Origin: Streptomyces hydrogenans
GTDB lineage: Bacteria > Actinomycetota > Actinomycetes > Streptomycetales > Streptomycetaceae
DNA: 49,468 bases
Reading direction: 5' to 3'
NCBI RefSeq assembly: GCF_014656075.1
Contig: NZ_BNBS01000059.1
Span: 1-49,468 of the forward strand
Of this stretch, positions 32,714 to 40,654 are shown in pieces; within the stretch, counting starts at the first letter, position 1; every line of letters starts with the position of its first letter. The translations under genes were made by a program, and so were the position numbers. The notes under the pieces were generated by a model that ran no database searches, was not told where the DNA came from, and saw only the letters and a list, made by a program, of their open reading frames with translations.

Positions 32714-33349
32714 CTACCCGGGCGGCAGCCGCACACCTTCCCAAAGGTCGCGGTCATGGGCGAACAGGACGCGGACCGGCCGCCCCTCCGCCAGCTCCGC
32801 GAGCCGGCCGAGCCAGGGCCGGTACGGCGTCCCGAACTCGCCCGCCGTGTCGTACGCCTGCCCCGCGAGGAGCGTCAGACGGTCGCCGTGGTCGAGGAGG
32901 AGCGACTGGTGCCCGTCGACGTGGCCGGGCGTCGGCACGATCCGCACGCCGGGCGCGAGCTCGTGCTCCCCGTCGATCTCCGTCCAGGCGACGCCGGGCA
33001 GGAGCGCGTCGATGGTGTACGCGCCCGCCCGCGCGGTGGCGAGTTCGGCACGCTGGACCAGGGCGGGGGTGCCGGGGAAGCGCTGGTTGCCGCCGATGTG
33101 GTCGAAGTGGAGGTGGCAGTTGACGATCGCGTCCACCTCGCCGGGCGCGACGGCGAGCGGCCGGCGGACGATCCGGTAGTGGGCGTCGGTCTCCGGCGAC
33201 CCCTCGCCCATGCCGGTGTCGAAGAGGAGGGTGCCGCCCGGGTGCCGGACCAGGTAGGCGAAGGCGTGCTCCACGCGCGCGTGGGGGCCGCCCCACTCCT
33301 GGGCGGGGCGGGTGAAGCCACCCAGGTCGAGCCGATGGACGCTGATCAT
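32714..33349 (-). CDS. MBL-fold metallo-hydrolase, N-acyl homoserine lactonase-like
   Basis: The product is 211 aa from the ATG at 33349. GTLLFDTGMGEGSPE leads to NCHLHFDHIGGN, which holds His79, His81, Asp83 and His84 of the dinuclear metal site. VPTPGHVDGHQSLLL and FAHDRDLW follow, an order typical of the AiiA-type lactonase branch. Family members hydrolyse various lactones and esters, and the substrate here cannot be read from sequence. Streptomyces signals are gamma-butyrolactones, not acyl homoserine lactones, so the name is structural. It follows a two-tier hairpin in its leader. Confidence 0.85.
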   Translation of the reverse strand: MISVHRLDLGGFTRPAQEWGGPHARVEHAFAYLVRHPGGTLLFDTGMGEGSPETDAHYRIVRRPLAVAPGEVDAIVNCHLHFDHIGGNQRFPGTPALVQRAELATARAGAYTIDALLPGVAWTEIDGEHELAPGVRIVPTPGHVDGHQSLLLDHGDRLTLLAGQAYDTAGEFGTPYRPWLGRLAELAEGRPVRVLFAHDRDLWEGVRLPPG

Positions 33350-33372
33350 GCGCCCAGGGTGCGCCTCCGCCG

Positions 33373-33423
33373 CCCGCTGTGGGCGTGCGTTCCGCTCGGG
33401 GCGGAACGGGCGGGCACAGCGGG
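33373..33423 (-). promoter_or_regulatory. Two-tier hairpin just upstream of the lactonase-like gene
   Basis: The outer arms CCCGCTGTG/CACAGCGGG (33373-33381, 33415-33423) and inner arms CGTTCCGC/GCGGAACG (33388-33395, 33401-33408) are nested. They are separated by symmetric 6-nt internal loops and closed by a 5-nt loop. It ends 24 nt before the ATG at 33349. It may be a terminator for the pimA transcript or a leader control element. Confidence 0.55.
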
Positions 33424-33571
33424 ACCCCGCGCCGCGCGGAACCTCGACCGCCCGCACCCGCACCCCGCGGAGCCGTCGCGCCGGGTGTGCGGGCTCAGGC
33501 CCGGAGAGCCCGGACCCGGCAGGAACGCCGTCCCCGGGCCCACCGCGAGGACGACGGGTGCGGCCCGCGCC

Positions 33572-33609
33572 GGGCGGTCTACAGGCCCAGCCGGGCCCGT
33601 AGACCGCCC
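33572..33609 (-). terminator. Inverted repeat across the pimA stop codon
   Basis: GGGCGGTCTAC (33572-33582) and GTAGACCGCCC (33599-33609) form a perfect 11-bp stem that includes the TAG stop of pimA. The loop holds further GGGCCC-type pairing. It could terminate the pgsA-acyltransferase-pimA transcript. The 229 nt from here to the next gene contain no other coding sequence. Confidence 0.5.
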
Positions 33610-34733
33610 ACCTTCTCGTCCGTGTCCACCGCCGCCGCCCCGTCCGTGACCGTCTCGTACACGGCCAGGATGTCCGCGCCGACCGTCGACCAGTCGAAGC
33701 GCCGCACATGGGCGGAGCCGCGCGCGCTCAGCTCGGCGCGCCGGGCCCCGTCGCCGAGCAGCCGGATCGCCGCGTCCGCCAGCGCGTCCGCGTCCTCGTT
33801 GGCGAAGAGCTCGCCCGCCGCGCCCTGGTCGAGGACCTGCGCGAAGGCGTCCAGGTCGGCGGCGAGGACCGGCGCTCCGGCCGACAGCGCCTCGACGAGG
33901 ATGATGCCGAAGGACTCGCCGCCGGTGTTGGGCGCCACGTACACGTCGACGCTGCGCAGCAGCCGCGCCTTGTCCTCGTCGCTGACCATGCCGAGGAACT
34001 CCACCCGGGAGCGCATCCCGGCCGGCAGCGAGGCCACCGCCTCCTCCTCGTCGCCGCGCCCGGCGACCAGGAGGCGGGCGCCGGGGCGCTCGGTGAGGAT
34101 CCGGGGCAGCGCCTTCATCAGGACGGGCAGGCCCTTGCGCGGTTCGTCGATGCGGCCGATGAAGCCGAGCGTCTCGCCCTGCCACTCCGCCTTCGGCTCC
34201 GCGCCGGCGAAGAAGTCGACGTCGACGCCGTTGGGGATGACGACGGCGTCGCCGCCGAGGTGCTCCACCAGGGTCCGGCGCGCGTACTCGCTGACCGCGA
34301 TCCGGGCGCTGATCTTCTCCAGCGCCGGCTGGAGGATCGGGTAGGCGGCGAGCATCGCCCGCGAGCGCGGGTTCGAGGTGTGGAAGGTGGCCACGATCGG
34401 GCCCTGCGCCGCCCAGCAGGTGAGCAGCCCCAGCGAGGGCGAGGTCGGCTCGTGGATGTGGACGACGTCGAAGGTGCCGTCGTGCAGCCAGCGCCGCACC
34501 CGCGCGGCGGACAGGAAGCCGAAGCTGAGCCGCGCCACCGAGCCGTTGTACGACACGGGCACGGCCCGGCCGGCGGAGACCACGTACGGCGGCAGCGGGG
34601 TGTCGTCGTCGGCGGGGGCGAGGACGGAGACCTCGTGCCCGAGCCTGATCAGGTGCTCCGCGAGGTCGCGGATGTGGAACTGGACGCCGCCCGGTACGTC
34701 CCAGGAGTACGGGCAGACGATGCCGATCCTCAC
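33579..34733 (-). CDS. pimA: Phosphatidylinositol alpha-mannosyltransferase (PimA)
   Basis: PimA transfers the first mannose from GDP-mannose to phosphatidylinositol on the cytosolic membrane face. The product is 384 aa with a GT-B fold. The N-terminus RIGIVCPYSWDVPGGVQFH closely matches mycobacterial PimA and includes the Gly15-Gly16 nucleotide loop. ATFHTS carries His118, the position of the catalytic His in the mycobacterial enzyme. RIDEPRKGLPVL and GGESFGIILVEALSAG form the donor-binding site. The GTG at 34733 overlaps the acyltransferase stop by 4 nt (GTGA). Confidence 0.94.
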   Translation of the reverse strand: MRIGIVCPYSWDVPGGVQFHIRDLAEHLIRLGHEVSVLAPADDDTPLPPYVVSAGRAVPVSYNGSVARLSFGFLSAARVRRWLHDGTFDVVHIHEPTSPSLGLLTCWAAQGPIVATFHTSNPRSRAMLAAYPILQPALEKISARIAVSEYARRTLVEHLGGDAVVIPNGVDVDFFAGAEPKAEWQGETLGFIGRIDEPRKGLPVLMKALPRILTERPGARLLVAGRGDEEEAVASLPAGMRSRVEFLGMVSDEDKARLLRSVDVYVAPNTGGESFGIILVEALSAGAPVLAADLDAFAQVLDQGAAGELFANEDADALADAAIRLLGDGARRAELSARGSAHVRRFDWSTVGADILAVYETVTDGAAAVDTDEKVGGLRARLGL

Positions 34734-35635
34734 GGTGTGCGCTCCTCCAGGTCGGCCAGCCAGAGGCGCTGGAGCATGTGCCAGTCCTCGGGGTGGTCCG
34801 CGATGGCCCCGGCGAAGGTGTCGGCGAGGGCCTGTGTCATGAGGGACGCCTTTTCGGCCCGGGTACCTGACTCGGGTACCTCCACGGGCGTGTGCACCTG
34901 TCCCTGCATGACGTCGGAGTCGTCGTACCAGAGGGTCACCGGCAGCAGGATCGCGCCGGTCTGGAGGGCGAGCATGGCCGGTCCCGCGGGCATCCGGGTG
35001 GGCTCGCCGAAGAAGGAGACCTCGACGCCGGACGCCGACAGGTCCCGGTCGGCGACCAGGCAGACGAGGCCGCCGGAGCGCAGCCGCCGGGCGAGGGTGC
35101 CGAAGGCGGCGCCGCCGGTGTGCGGCAGCACCTCCATGCCGAGGGACTCGCGGTAGGCGACGAAGCGGTCGTAGAGCGACTCGGGCTTGAGGCGCTCGGC
35201 GACGGTGGTGAAGGGCACGCCGAGCGCGCGGGTCACCCACACGCCGGCCAGGTCCCAGTTGCCCATGTGGGGCAGGGCGAGGATGACGCCCCGGTCGGAG
35301 GCGAGGCCGTCCTTGAGGTGGTGCGCGTCCTTGAGCGCGAAGCTGTTCGCGGCCCGCTCGGCGCTCCAGGTCGGGAGCCGGAAGGACTCCATCCAGTAGC
35401 GCATGTACGAGCGCATGCCGGCCTTCGACAGTTCGGCGAGCCGCTCGGGCGTGGCGTCGGGCACCACGCGCGCGAGGTTGGCCTCCAGCCGGAGGACGCC
35501 CTTGCCGCGGCGCTTCCACGCGGTGTCGGCGATCTTCCGGCCGAGGGCCTTGGCCACCGGGTCCGGGAGCTTCTTGACGGTCGCCCAGCCGAGCCCGTAC
35601 AGGCCGTCGGCCACCTTGTCCTTCACCGTGCTCAC
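34730..35635 (-). CDS. Phosphatidylinositol mannoside acyltransferase (PatA-like)
   Basis: By analogy with mycobacterial PatA the enzyme acylates the mannose of PIM1/PIM2 with an acyl-CoA donor at the inner membrane face. The product is 301 aa. The acyltransferase H(x)4D motif is LPHMGNWDLAG, with His123 and Asp128 matching the spacing of the mycobacterial catalytic pair. LVCLVADRDLS and FFGEPTRMPAGPAMLA resemble the later lauroyl/myristoyl acyltransferase blocks. The GTG at 35635 overlaps the pgsA stop (GTGA). It sits between pgsA and pimA as in mycobacteria. Confidence 0.92.
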   Translation of the reverse strand: MSTVKDKVADGLYGLGWATVKKLPDPVAKALGRKIADTAWKRRGKGVLRLEANLARVVPDATPERLAELSKAGMRSYMRYWMESFRLPTWSAERAANSFALKDAHHLKDGLASDRGVILALPHMGNWDLAGVWVTRALGVPFTTVAERLKPESLYDRFVAYRESLGMEVLPHTGGAAFGTLARRLRSGGLVCLVADRDLSASGVEVSFFGEPTRMPAGPAMLALQTGAILLPVTLWYDDSDVMQGQVHTPVEVPESGTRAEKASLMTQALADTFAGAIADHPEDWHMLQRLWLADLEERTP

Positions 35636-36297
35636 GTCGCCGCCCCGCTCCCCCCGGCGGCCGCGGCGGCGTCCGCCTCGGCCGATTCCCTGCGTACCGT
35701 CACGACCCGCTGTCCCAGGGTCACGGCCGAGCCGACGGCCACGATCCAGAGGGCGATCGGCAGCAGCACGTCGATCCCCGGCACGCCGAAGGCGTGCAGT
35801 CCGGCGAGGCCTGCGGCGACCAGCGAGATCACCAGCCGCTCGGCCCGCTCGATCAGGCCGTTGACCGCGACGGGCAGGCCAATCGATTCGCCACGCGCCT
35901 TGGTGTACGAGACGACCTGGCCGCTCGCCAGGCAGAAGATCGCCACCGCGCAGAGCACGTTGTCGTCGCCCTTGCCCGCGTACCAGAGCGCGAAGCCACC
36001 GAAGATCGCCCCGTCGGCGACCCGGTCGAGGGTCGAGTCGAGGAAGGCGCCCCAGCGGCTGGAGATCCCCGCCTGCCGGGCCATGTTGCCGTCGACGAGG
36101 TCGGAGAAGACGAAGAGCGTGATCACGATCGTGCCCCAGAAGAACTCGCCCCTGGGGAAGAAGACCAGCGCTCCGGCGACCACTCCCGCCGTGCCGATCA
36201 GCGTCACGGCGTCGGGGCTGACGCCCCGGCGGAGCAGAAACGCGGCGAACGGTGTGAGGACACGCGTAAAAAACGCACGCGCGTACTTGTTCAGCAT
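35632..36297 (-). CDS. pgsA: Phosphatidylinositol phosphate synthase (CDP-alcohol phosphatidyltransferase)
   Basis: The enzyme joins CDP-diacylglycerol with inositol 1-phosphate to form phosphatidylinositol phosphate, the precursor of PIMs. The product is 221 aa with about six membrane helices. The CDP-alcohol phosphotransferase signature is complete: Asp66, Asp69-Gly70, Ala73-Arg74, Gly83, Asp87 and Asp91. The context with PatA-like and pimA genes argues for the inositol enzyme rather than a glycerol one. The ATG at 36297 has GGGAAGG upstream; longer in-frame starts cross the divergent promoter and were not used. Confidence 0.93.
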   Translation of the reverse strand: MLNKYARAFFTRVLTPFAAFLLRRGVSPDAVTLIGTAGVVAGALVFFPRGEFFWGTIVITLFVFSDLVDGNMARQAGISSRWGAFLDSTLDRVADGAIFGGFALWYAGKGDDNVLCAVAIFCLASGQVVSYTKARGESIGLPVAVNGLIERAERLVISLVAAGLAGLHAFGVPGIDVLLPIALWIVAVGSAVTLGQRVVTVRRESAEADAAAAAGGSGAAT

Positions 36298-36350
36298 GGC
36301 CTTCCCGAGGTTTCGGCGGGCCGCGCGGTCCCATGACCACCGGCTCACCC

Positions 36351-36370
36351 ATCGTAGCCACGCGCGTGGC
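36351..36370 (-). promoter_or_regulatory. pgsA upstream region: -10 element next to a 14-bp palindrome
   Basis: On the minus strand TACGAT lies at 36356-36351, and the perfect palindrome GCCACGCGCGTGGC directly abuts it at 36357-36370, within the -10/-35 spacer. A dimeric regulator bound there would block the promoter. The regulator is unknown. The divergent interval 36298-36561 (264 nt) otherwise shows no gene. Confidence 0.4.
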
Positions 36371-36561
36371 GCGGCACGGGAGCGCACCCACCCCGCCGCG
36401 TCGGCGTACCCCCGGGGGCCCACCGGTGTACGACGGATGGACGCGTCCCGGCGTCGGTGCAAAGCTCGAAGGAGCACGCCGCGGGCACCGCAGGAGCCGC
36501 ACCGCGATGCCGCTCCCCCGCGCCCGCTCACCCCTCACCGCCCCGCAGCCGGGAGGACACC

Positions 36562-38769
36562 ATGGGCGACAAGGCGCACACCCCCGCCGGAGCCGCCGGC
36601 AGGGCACCGACGGCCGACCGGCCCTCGGAGGTACGGAACGTGGTGCTGGTCGGCCACAGCGGAGCGGGCAAGACGACGCTCGTCGAGGCGCTCGCGCAGA
36701 CCGCCGGGGCGCTGGGCCGGCCCGGCCGGGTCGAGGACGGCGCGACCGTCTCCGACCACGACGAGATCGAGCACCGCCAGCACCGCTCCGTCCAGCTCTC
36801 CCTCGTCCCGGTCGGCTGGGACGGCTTCAAGGTCAACCTGCTCGACACCCCCGGGTACGCCGACTTCGTCGGAGAGCTGAGGGCCGGTCTGCGCGCGGCG
36901 GACGCGGCCCTCTTCGTCGTCTCGGCCGCCCAGGAGGCCGACGCGGTCGCCGCCTCCACCCGGATGGTCTGGGAGGAGTGCGCGGCCGTCGGCATGCCCC
37001 GCGCCATCGTCGTCACCCACCTCGACACCGCCCGCACCAGCTTCGACGAGCTGACCGGCGTCTGCGCCGGGCTCTTCGGCCACGACGACCCCGACGCCGT
37101 GCTCCCCCTGTACCTGCCGGTGCACGGCCCCGAGGGCTCCGACGGGCACGCCCCCGCCACCGGCCTGATCGGCCTCCTCTCGCAGCGGGTCCACGACTAC
37201 TCCACGGGCGAGCGCGCCGAGCGGGAGCCCGACGAAGCGGAGCGGGAGACGATCGCCGGGGCCAGGGCCCGGCTCATCGAGGGGATCATCGCGGAGAGCG
37301 AGGACGAGACCCTCATGGACCGCTACCTGGGCGGCGAGGAGATCGACGTCGGGACCCTCGTCGGCGACCTGGAGAAGGCCGTCGCCCGGGGCGGCTTCCA
37401 CCCCGTGCTCGCCGCCGCCCCCGCCGCCGACGGGGGCGGCCAGGGCCTCGGCACCGTCGAGCTCCTGGAGCTGATCACCCGCGGCTTCCCCTCCCCGCTG
37501 GAGCACGAGCCGCCCGCCGTCACCACCCCCTCCGGCGAGCCCCGCCCGACGCTCGCCTGCGACCCCGAGGGGCCGCTGGTCGCCGAGGTCGTGAAGACCG
37601 CCGCCGACCCCTACCAGGGCCGGATCTCCCTCGTGCGGGTCTTCTCCGGCACCCTGCGCCCCGACGAGACCGTGCACGTCTCCGGACACGGACTCGCCGA
37701 CCGGGGCCACGAGGACCACGACGTCGACGAACGCGTCGGCGCCCTCACCTCCCCCTTCGGCAAGCAGCAGCGCCCCGTGGCGCACTGCGTCGCCGGCGAC
37801 CTCGCCTGTGTGGCCCGGCTCGGCCGCGCCGAGACCGGCGACACCGTCTCGGCCAAGGACGATCCGCTCCTGATCGCCCCGTGGAGCATGCCCGAGCCGC
37901 TCCTCCCGCTCGCCGTGGAGGCGCACAGCAAGGCCGACGAGGACCGGCTCTCCCAGGGCCTGGCCAAACTGGTCGCCGAGGACCCGACCCTCCGCCTCGA
38001 ACAGAACCAGGACACCGGCCAGGTCGTGCTGTGGTGCCTGGGCGAGGCCCACCAGGACGTCGTCCTGGAACGGCTGCGCGGCCGCTACGGCGTGCGCGTC
38101 GACGCCGTCCCGTACCGGGTGCCGCTGCGCGAGACCTTCGGCGCCCCCTCCTCCGGCCGCGGCCGGCACGTCAAACAGTCCGGCGGCCACGGGCAGTTCG
38201 CGATCTGCGAGATCGACGTCGAACCGCTCCCGCCGGGCAGCGGCATCGAGTTCGTCGACAAGGTGGTCGGCGGCGCGGTCCCCCGCCCGTTCATCGGCTC
38301 CGTCGAGAAGGGCGTCCGCGCCCAGGCCGCGCGCGGCGTCGCCGCCGGACACCCGCTCGTCGACGTCCGGGTCACCCTCAGGGACGGCAAGGCCCACTCG
38401 GTGGACTCCTCCGACGCCGCCTTCCAGACGGCCGGGGCGCTCGCGCTGCGCGAGGCGGCCGCCGAGGTGCCGGTCCACCTCCTGGAACCGGTCGCCGAGG
38501 TACGGGTGCTCGTCCCCGACGAGTACGTCGGCGCGGTGATGAGCGACCTCTCGGGCCGGCGCGGCCGGGTCGTCGGCACCGACCAGGCGGACCCCGGCCG
38601 GACCGTCGTCCGGGCCGAGGTCCCGGAGATCGAGATCGGGCGGTACGCGATCGACCTGCGCTCCGTCTCGCACGGCACCGGCCGCTTCGACCGCAGCTAC
38701 GCCCGGCACGAACCGATGCCCCCTCAGCTCGCCGCCCGCCTCCGCGAACGGACCGGGAAGGGCTCCTAG
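36562..38769 (+). CDS. Elongation factor G-like GTPase (EF-G2 type) with altered G motifs
   Basis: The product is 735 aa from the ATG at 36562, which has GGGAGGA 6 nt upstream. Five EF-G-like domains are present. G1 is intact, GHSGAGKT (31-38). The switch I QERGIT region of EF-G is replaced by EHRQHRSV (70-77). G3 reads DTPGY (95-99) instead of DTPGH, so the catalytic His is Tyr99. G4 is THLD (152-155) instead of NKxD. Domain IV keeps the tip segment HSVDSSDAAF. This is a paralogue, not the main EF-G, which sits with the str ribosomal genes elsewhere. Its function is uncertain. It lies divergent from pgsA. Confidence 0.9.
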   Translation: MGDKAHTPAGAAGRAPTADRPSEVRNVVLVGHSGAGKTTLVEALAQTAGALGRPGRVEDGATVSDHDEIEHRQHRSVQLSLVPVGWDGFKVNLLDTPGYADFVGELRAGLRAADAALFVVSAAQEADAVAASTRMVWEECAAVGMPRAIVVTHLDTARTSFDELTGVCAGLFGHDDPDAVLPLYLPVHGPEGSDGHAPATGLIGLLSQRVHDYSTGERAEREPDEAERETIAGARARLIEGIIAESEDETLMDRYLGGEEIDVGTLVGDLEKAVARGGFHPVLAAAPAADGGGQGLGTVELLELITRGFPSPLEHEPPAVTTPSGEPRPTLACDPEGPLVAEVVKTAADPYQGRISLVRVFSGTLRPDETVHVSGHGLADRGHEDHDVDERVGALTSPFGKQQRPVAHCVAGDLACVARLGRAETGDTVSAKDDPLLIAPWSMPEPLLPLAVEAHSKADEDRLSQGLAKLVAEDPTLRLEQNQDTGQVVLWCLGEAHQDVVLERLRGRYGVRVDAVPYRVPLRETFGAPSSGRGRHVKQSGGHGQFAICEIDVEPLPPGSGIEFVDKVVGGAVPRPFIGSVEKGVRAQAARGVAAGHPLVDVRVTLRDGKAHSVDSSDAAFQTAGALALREAAAEVPVHLLEPVAEVRVLVPDEYVGAVMSDLSGRRGRVVGTDQADPGRTVVRAEVPEIEIGRYAIDLRSVSHGTGRFDRSYARHEPMPPQLAARLRERTGKGS

Positions 38770-38791
38770 TTGACGCGGCGACAGCGGCGCG

Positions 38792-38819
38792 CGTCCGCCC
38801 GGCCGGAACCGGGCGGACG
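38792..38819 (+). terminator. Terminator after the EF-G-like gene
   Basis: CGTCCGCCCGG (38792-38802) and CCGGGCGGACG (38809-38819) form a perfect 11-bp stem with a 6-nt loop, 22 nt after the stop codon. Confidence 0.8.
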
Positions 38820-38846
38820 GGTTCCGGCCGCGGTTGTCCACAGCCC

Positions 38847-38876
38847 GTGACGCATACCACGCCGCCCGGTTACGCT
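38847..38876 (+). promoter_or_regulatory. Candidate promoter of the 552-aa membrane protein gene
   Basis: GTGACG (38847-38852), an 18-nt spacer and TACGCT (38871-38876) form a fair SigA-type promoter, placed after the terminator of the EF-G-like gene. Transcription would start about 62 nt before the ATG at 38946. Confidence 0.4.
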
Positions 38877-38945
38877 GTGGTGCCGTGTGCGGCGGGTGTC
38901 GCCGGGCACGACAGTCGGGAACGGCCCGCACGGGTACTCGCGGTG

Positions 38946-40604
38946 ATGGGGGCGGAAGTGGCGATCGACGGTTTCGGACCGGGGGCACAGATCCCGCTCC
39001 AGGGCGGCAGCGGCCTGACCGGGGCGACGAACGCGCTGGCCTCGGCCGCGTACCGGGACAGCCCCCTGGAGACCATCCAGGAAGCCGACAACGAGCACTA
39101 CAAGACCGGCGTCAAGAAGGGGAAGTGGGCGAAGCTCTTCCGCCCCGACCTCGGCGAGGCGTTCTCCCGCGCCGTCCAGGTCCGCATGCTCGGCGGCGGG
39201 CGCAAGGCCCTCATCCAGTCCTTCGGCGCCGAGCCCCAGCCGATCGTCGAGCACTGCCTCGCCGCCACCCACATCCGCCGCCGGCGCGACGTCAAGCTGA
39301 CCCTGGTCACCTTCTTCTGCGGCGTCCTGTTCCTGCCCGGACTGCTGCTCTGGCTCGGCCTCATCCAGCTGCGCCGCATCGCCGCCGGGTCGGAGAACAA
39401 GCGGTCCAGCGTCCTCGGCACCGTCCTGCTCTGGGCGTTCGGCATCGTCGTCGTCCTCATCCTCCTCAAGCTCCCCCTCGACGGCCTGCTGGCCAACTAC
39501 CTGCGGGCGATGATGGTCGCCCCGGTCGTCGGCTGGTACCTGGCGAGCCGGATCTGCCTCAACACCGCCGTGGACCTCCGCGAGCGGTGGACCGGCCTGC
39601 TCAGCGGCGGCGGGGTCGGCGCCCACGTCCCCAAGTCGGTCCCCACCGACCCGGGCGAGAAGTCCGCCGAGGAGCTGCGGCTCAACCTGGAGAAGCTCTC
39701 CGCCGAGCAGCACTCCAACGTGGTCTTCTACGCCGGCCCCAAGGGCATCCTCGGCCTCGGCACCCGCTGGGGCAGCTGGACGCTCGCCGAGGAGCTGGTG
39801 CCCGTCGCCGGGCAGGAGATGCACGACTTCCGCGCCTGGGACCTGGTCCGCAAGATCCACGACCAGCTCACCCTGCTGGAGCGCGGCTCCCTCAAGACCG
39901 GCTTCCCCAAGCCCACCGTCAAGCACTGGATCGTCTCGCCCGTCGGCGAGGGCGCCGACGAGGTCAGCCGCCCCGAGGGCGACAACATCGTCCACTACCA
40001 GGTGAAGCCGCACGAGATACAGCGGATCTGCAACGAGCAGCAGTTCGGCGCGGGCAACCGCCACTACCTCGGCGTCCAGTTCACCCTCTGGGACGGGAAC
40101 GTGGTGCTGACCATGATGGTCACCGTCACCTCGCTCCACCACACCCTGCGCATCGAGGTCACCGGCCACGCCCTGGGCCCCGTCCACGGCCTCTTCACCA
40201 CCAAGCCCAAGGGGAAGACCAGGGAGGTCTCCAAGACCGTCCGCTTCTGGGAGACCCGGGAGATCGCCCAGCCGCTGCTCGGCACCGACGACATCGTGCG
40301 GCTCGCCGTCCGCGCCCCGCTCACCTGGTACCCGCCGGTCCTGGACTTCCTCGGCGGCAAGATGAGCCTGCCCGAGCCCTTCGGCCTGCGGCACGTCTGG
40401 GCCGGCCCGCTCTGGAAGAACCGGTTCATGGCCGACGACGCCATCCGCATGGCCACCCCGGTGCTGCGCGCCGTGCACACCGCGACGATCCGCTTCCTCG
40501 GCGAGCACAACGTGGACACCGAGCGCTTCACCAACCGCTCGCTCGTGCTCGGCGGCAGCGTGCAGGAGCCCGGCCCGAAGAAGGCCGACGTCTACGACGC
40601 GTGA
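38946..40604 (+). CDS. 552-aa protein with three membrane segments, function unknown
   Basis: I do not recognise a family. The soluble N-terminus (1-116) is followed by hydrophobic segments at about 117-142, 156-176 and 185-205 and then a soluble region of about 345 residues. That region has no nucleotide-binding or protease motif visible, but is rich in paired aromatic and charged residues (RWGSWTLAEELVPVAGQEMHDFRAWDLV, shortened here to RWGSW and HDFRAWDLV as the key parts). ATG 38946 is preferred; GTG 38943 and GTG 38958 are alternatives, none with a strong Shine-Dalgarno. A frame open far upstream only shadows the EF-G-like gene and is not part of this protein. Confidence 0.75.
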   Translation: MGAEVAIDGFGPGAQIPLQGGSGLTGATNALASAAYRDSPLETIQEADNEHYKTGVKKGKWAKLFRPDLGEAFSRAVQVRMLGGGRKALIQSFGAEPQPIVEHCLAATHIRRRRDVKLTLVTFFCGVLFLPGLLLWLGLIQLRRIAAGSENKRSSVLGTVLLWAFGIVVVLILLKLPLDGLLANYLRAMMVAPVVGWYLASRICLNTAVDLRERWTGLLSGGGVGAHVPKSVPTDPGEKSAEELRLNLEKLSAEQHSNVVFYAGPKGILGLGTRWGSWTLAEELVPVAGQEMHDFRAWDLVRKIHDQLTLLERGSLKTGFPKPTVKHWIVSPVGEGADEVSRPEGDNIVHYQVKPHEIQRICNEQQFGAGNRHYLGVQFTLWDGNVVLTMMVTVTSLHHTLRIEVTGHALGPVHGLFTTKPKGKTREVSKTVRFWETREIAQPLLGTDDIVRLAVRAPLTWYPPVLDFLGGKMSLPEPFGLRHVWAGPLWKNRFMADDAIRMATPVLRAVHTATIRFLGEHNVDTERFTNRSLVLGGSVQEPGPKKADVYDA

Positions 40605-40608
40605 CGCC

Positions 40609-40642
40609 GTACGGCCCCGGGGCGCGCGCCCCGGGGCCGTAC
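40609..40642. terminator. Bidirectional terminator between the membrane protein gene and the HIT gene
   Basis: Perfect 15-bp arms (40609-40623, 40628-40642) around GCGC lie between the convergent stop codons at 40604 and 40655. Confidence 0.9.
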
Positions 40643-40654
40643 CGGACGGACCGC

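Noticed and set aside
34730..36607. Possibility that the acyltransferase and pgsA are one fused frame
   Set aside because: The two products lie in different frames joined by a GTGA overlap, and each has a complete domain.
36333..38945. Plus-strand frame open for over 2.6 kb upstream of, and continuous with, the 552-aa protein
   Set aside because: It overlies the EF-G-like gene in another frame and is Arg/Pro/Gly-rich with no domain; the real protein begins near 38946 where composition changes sharply.
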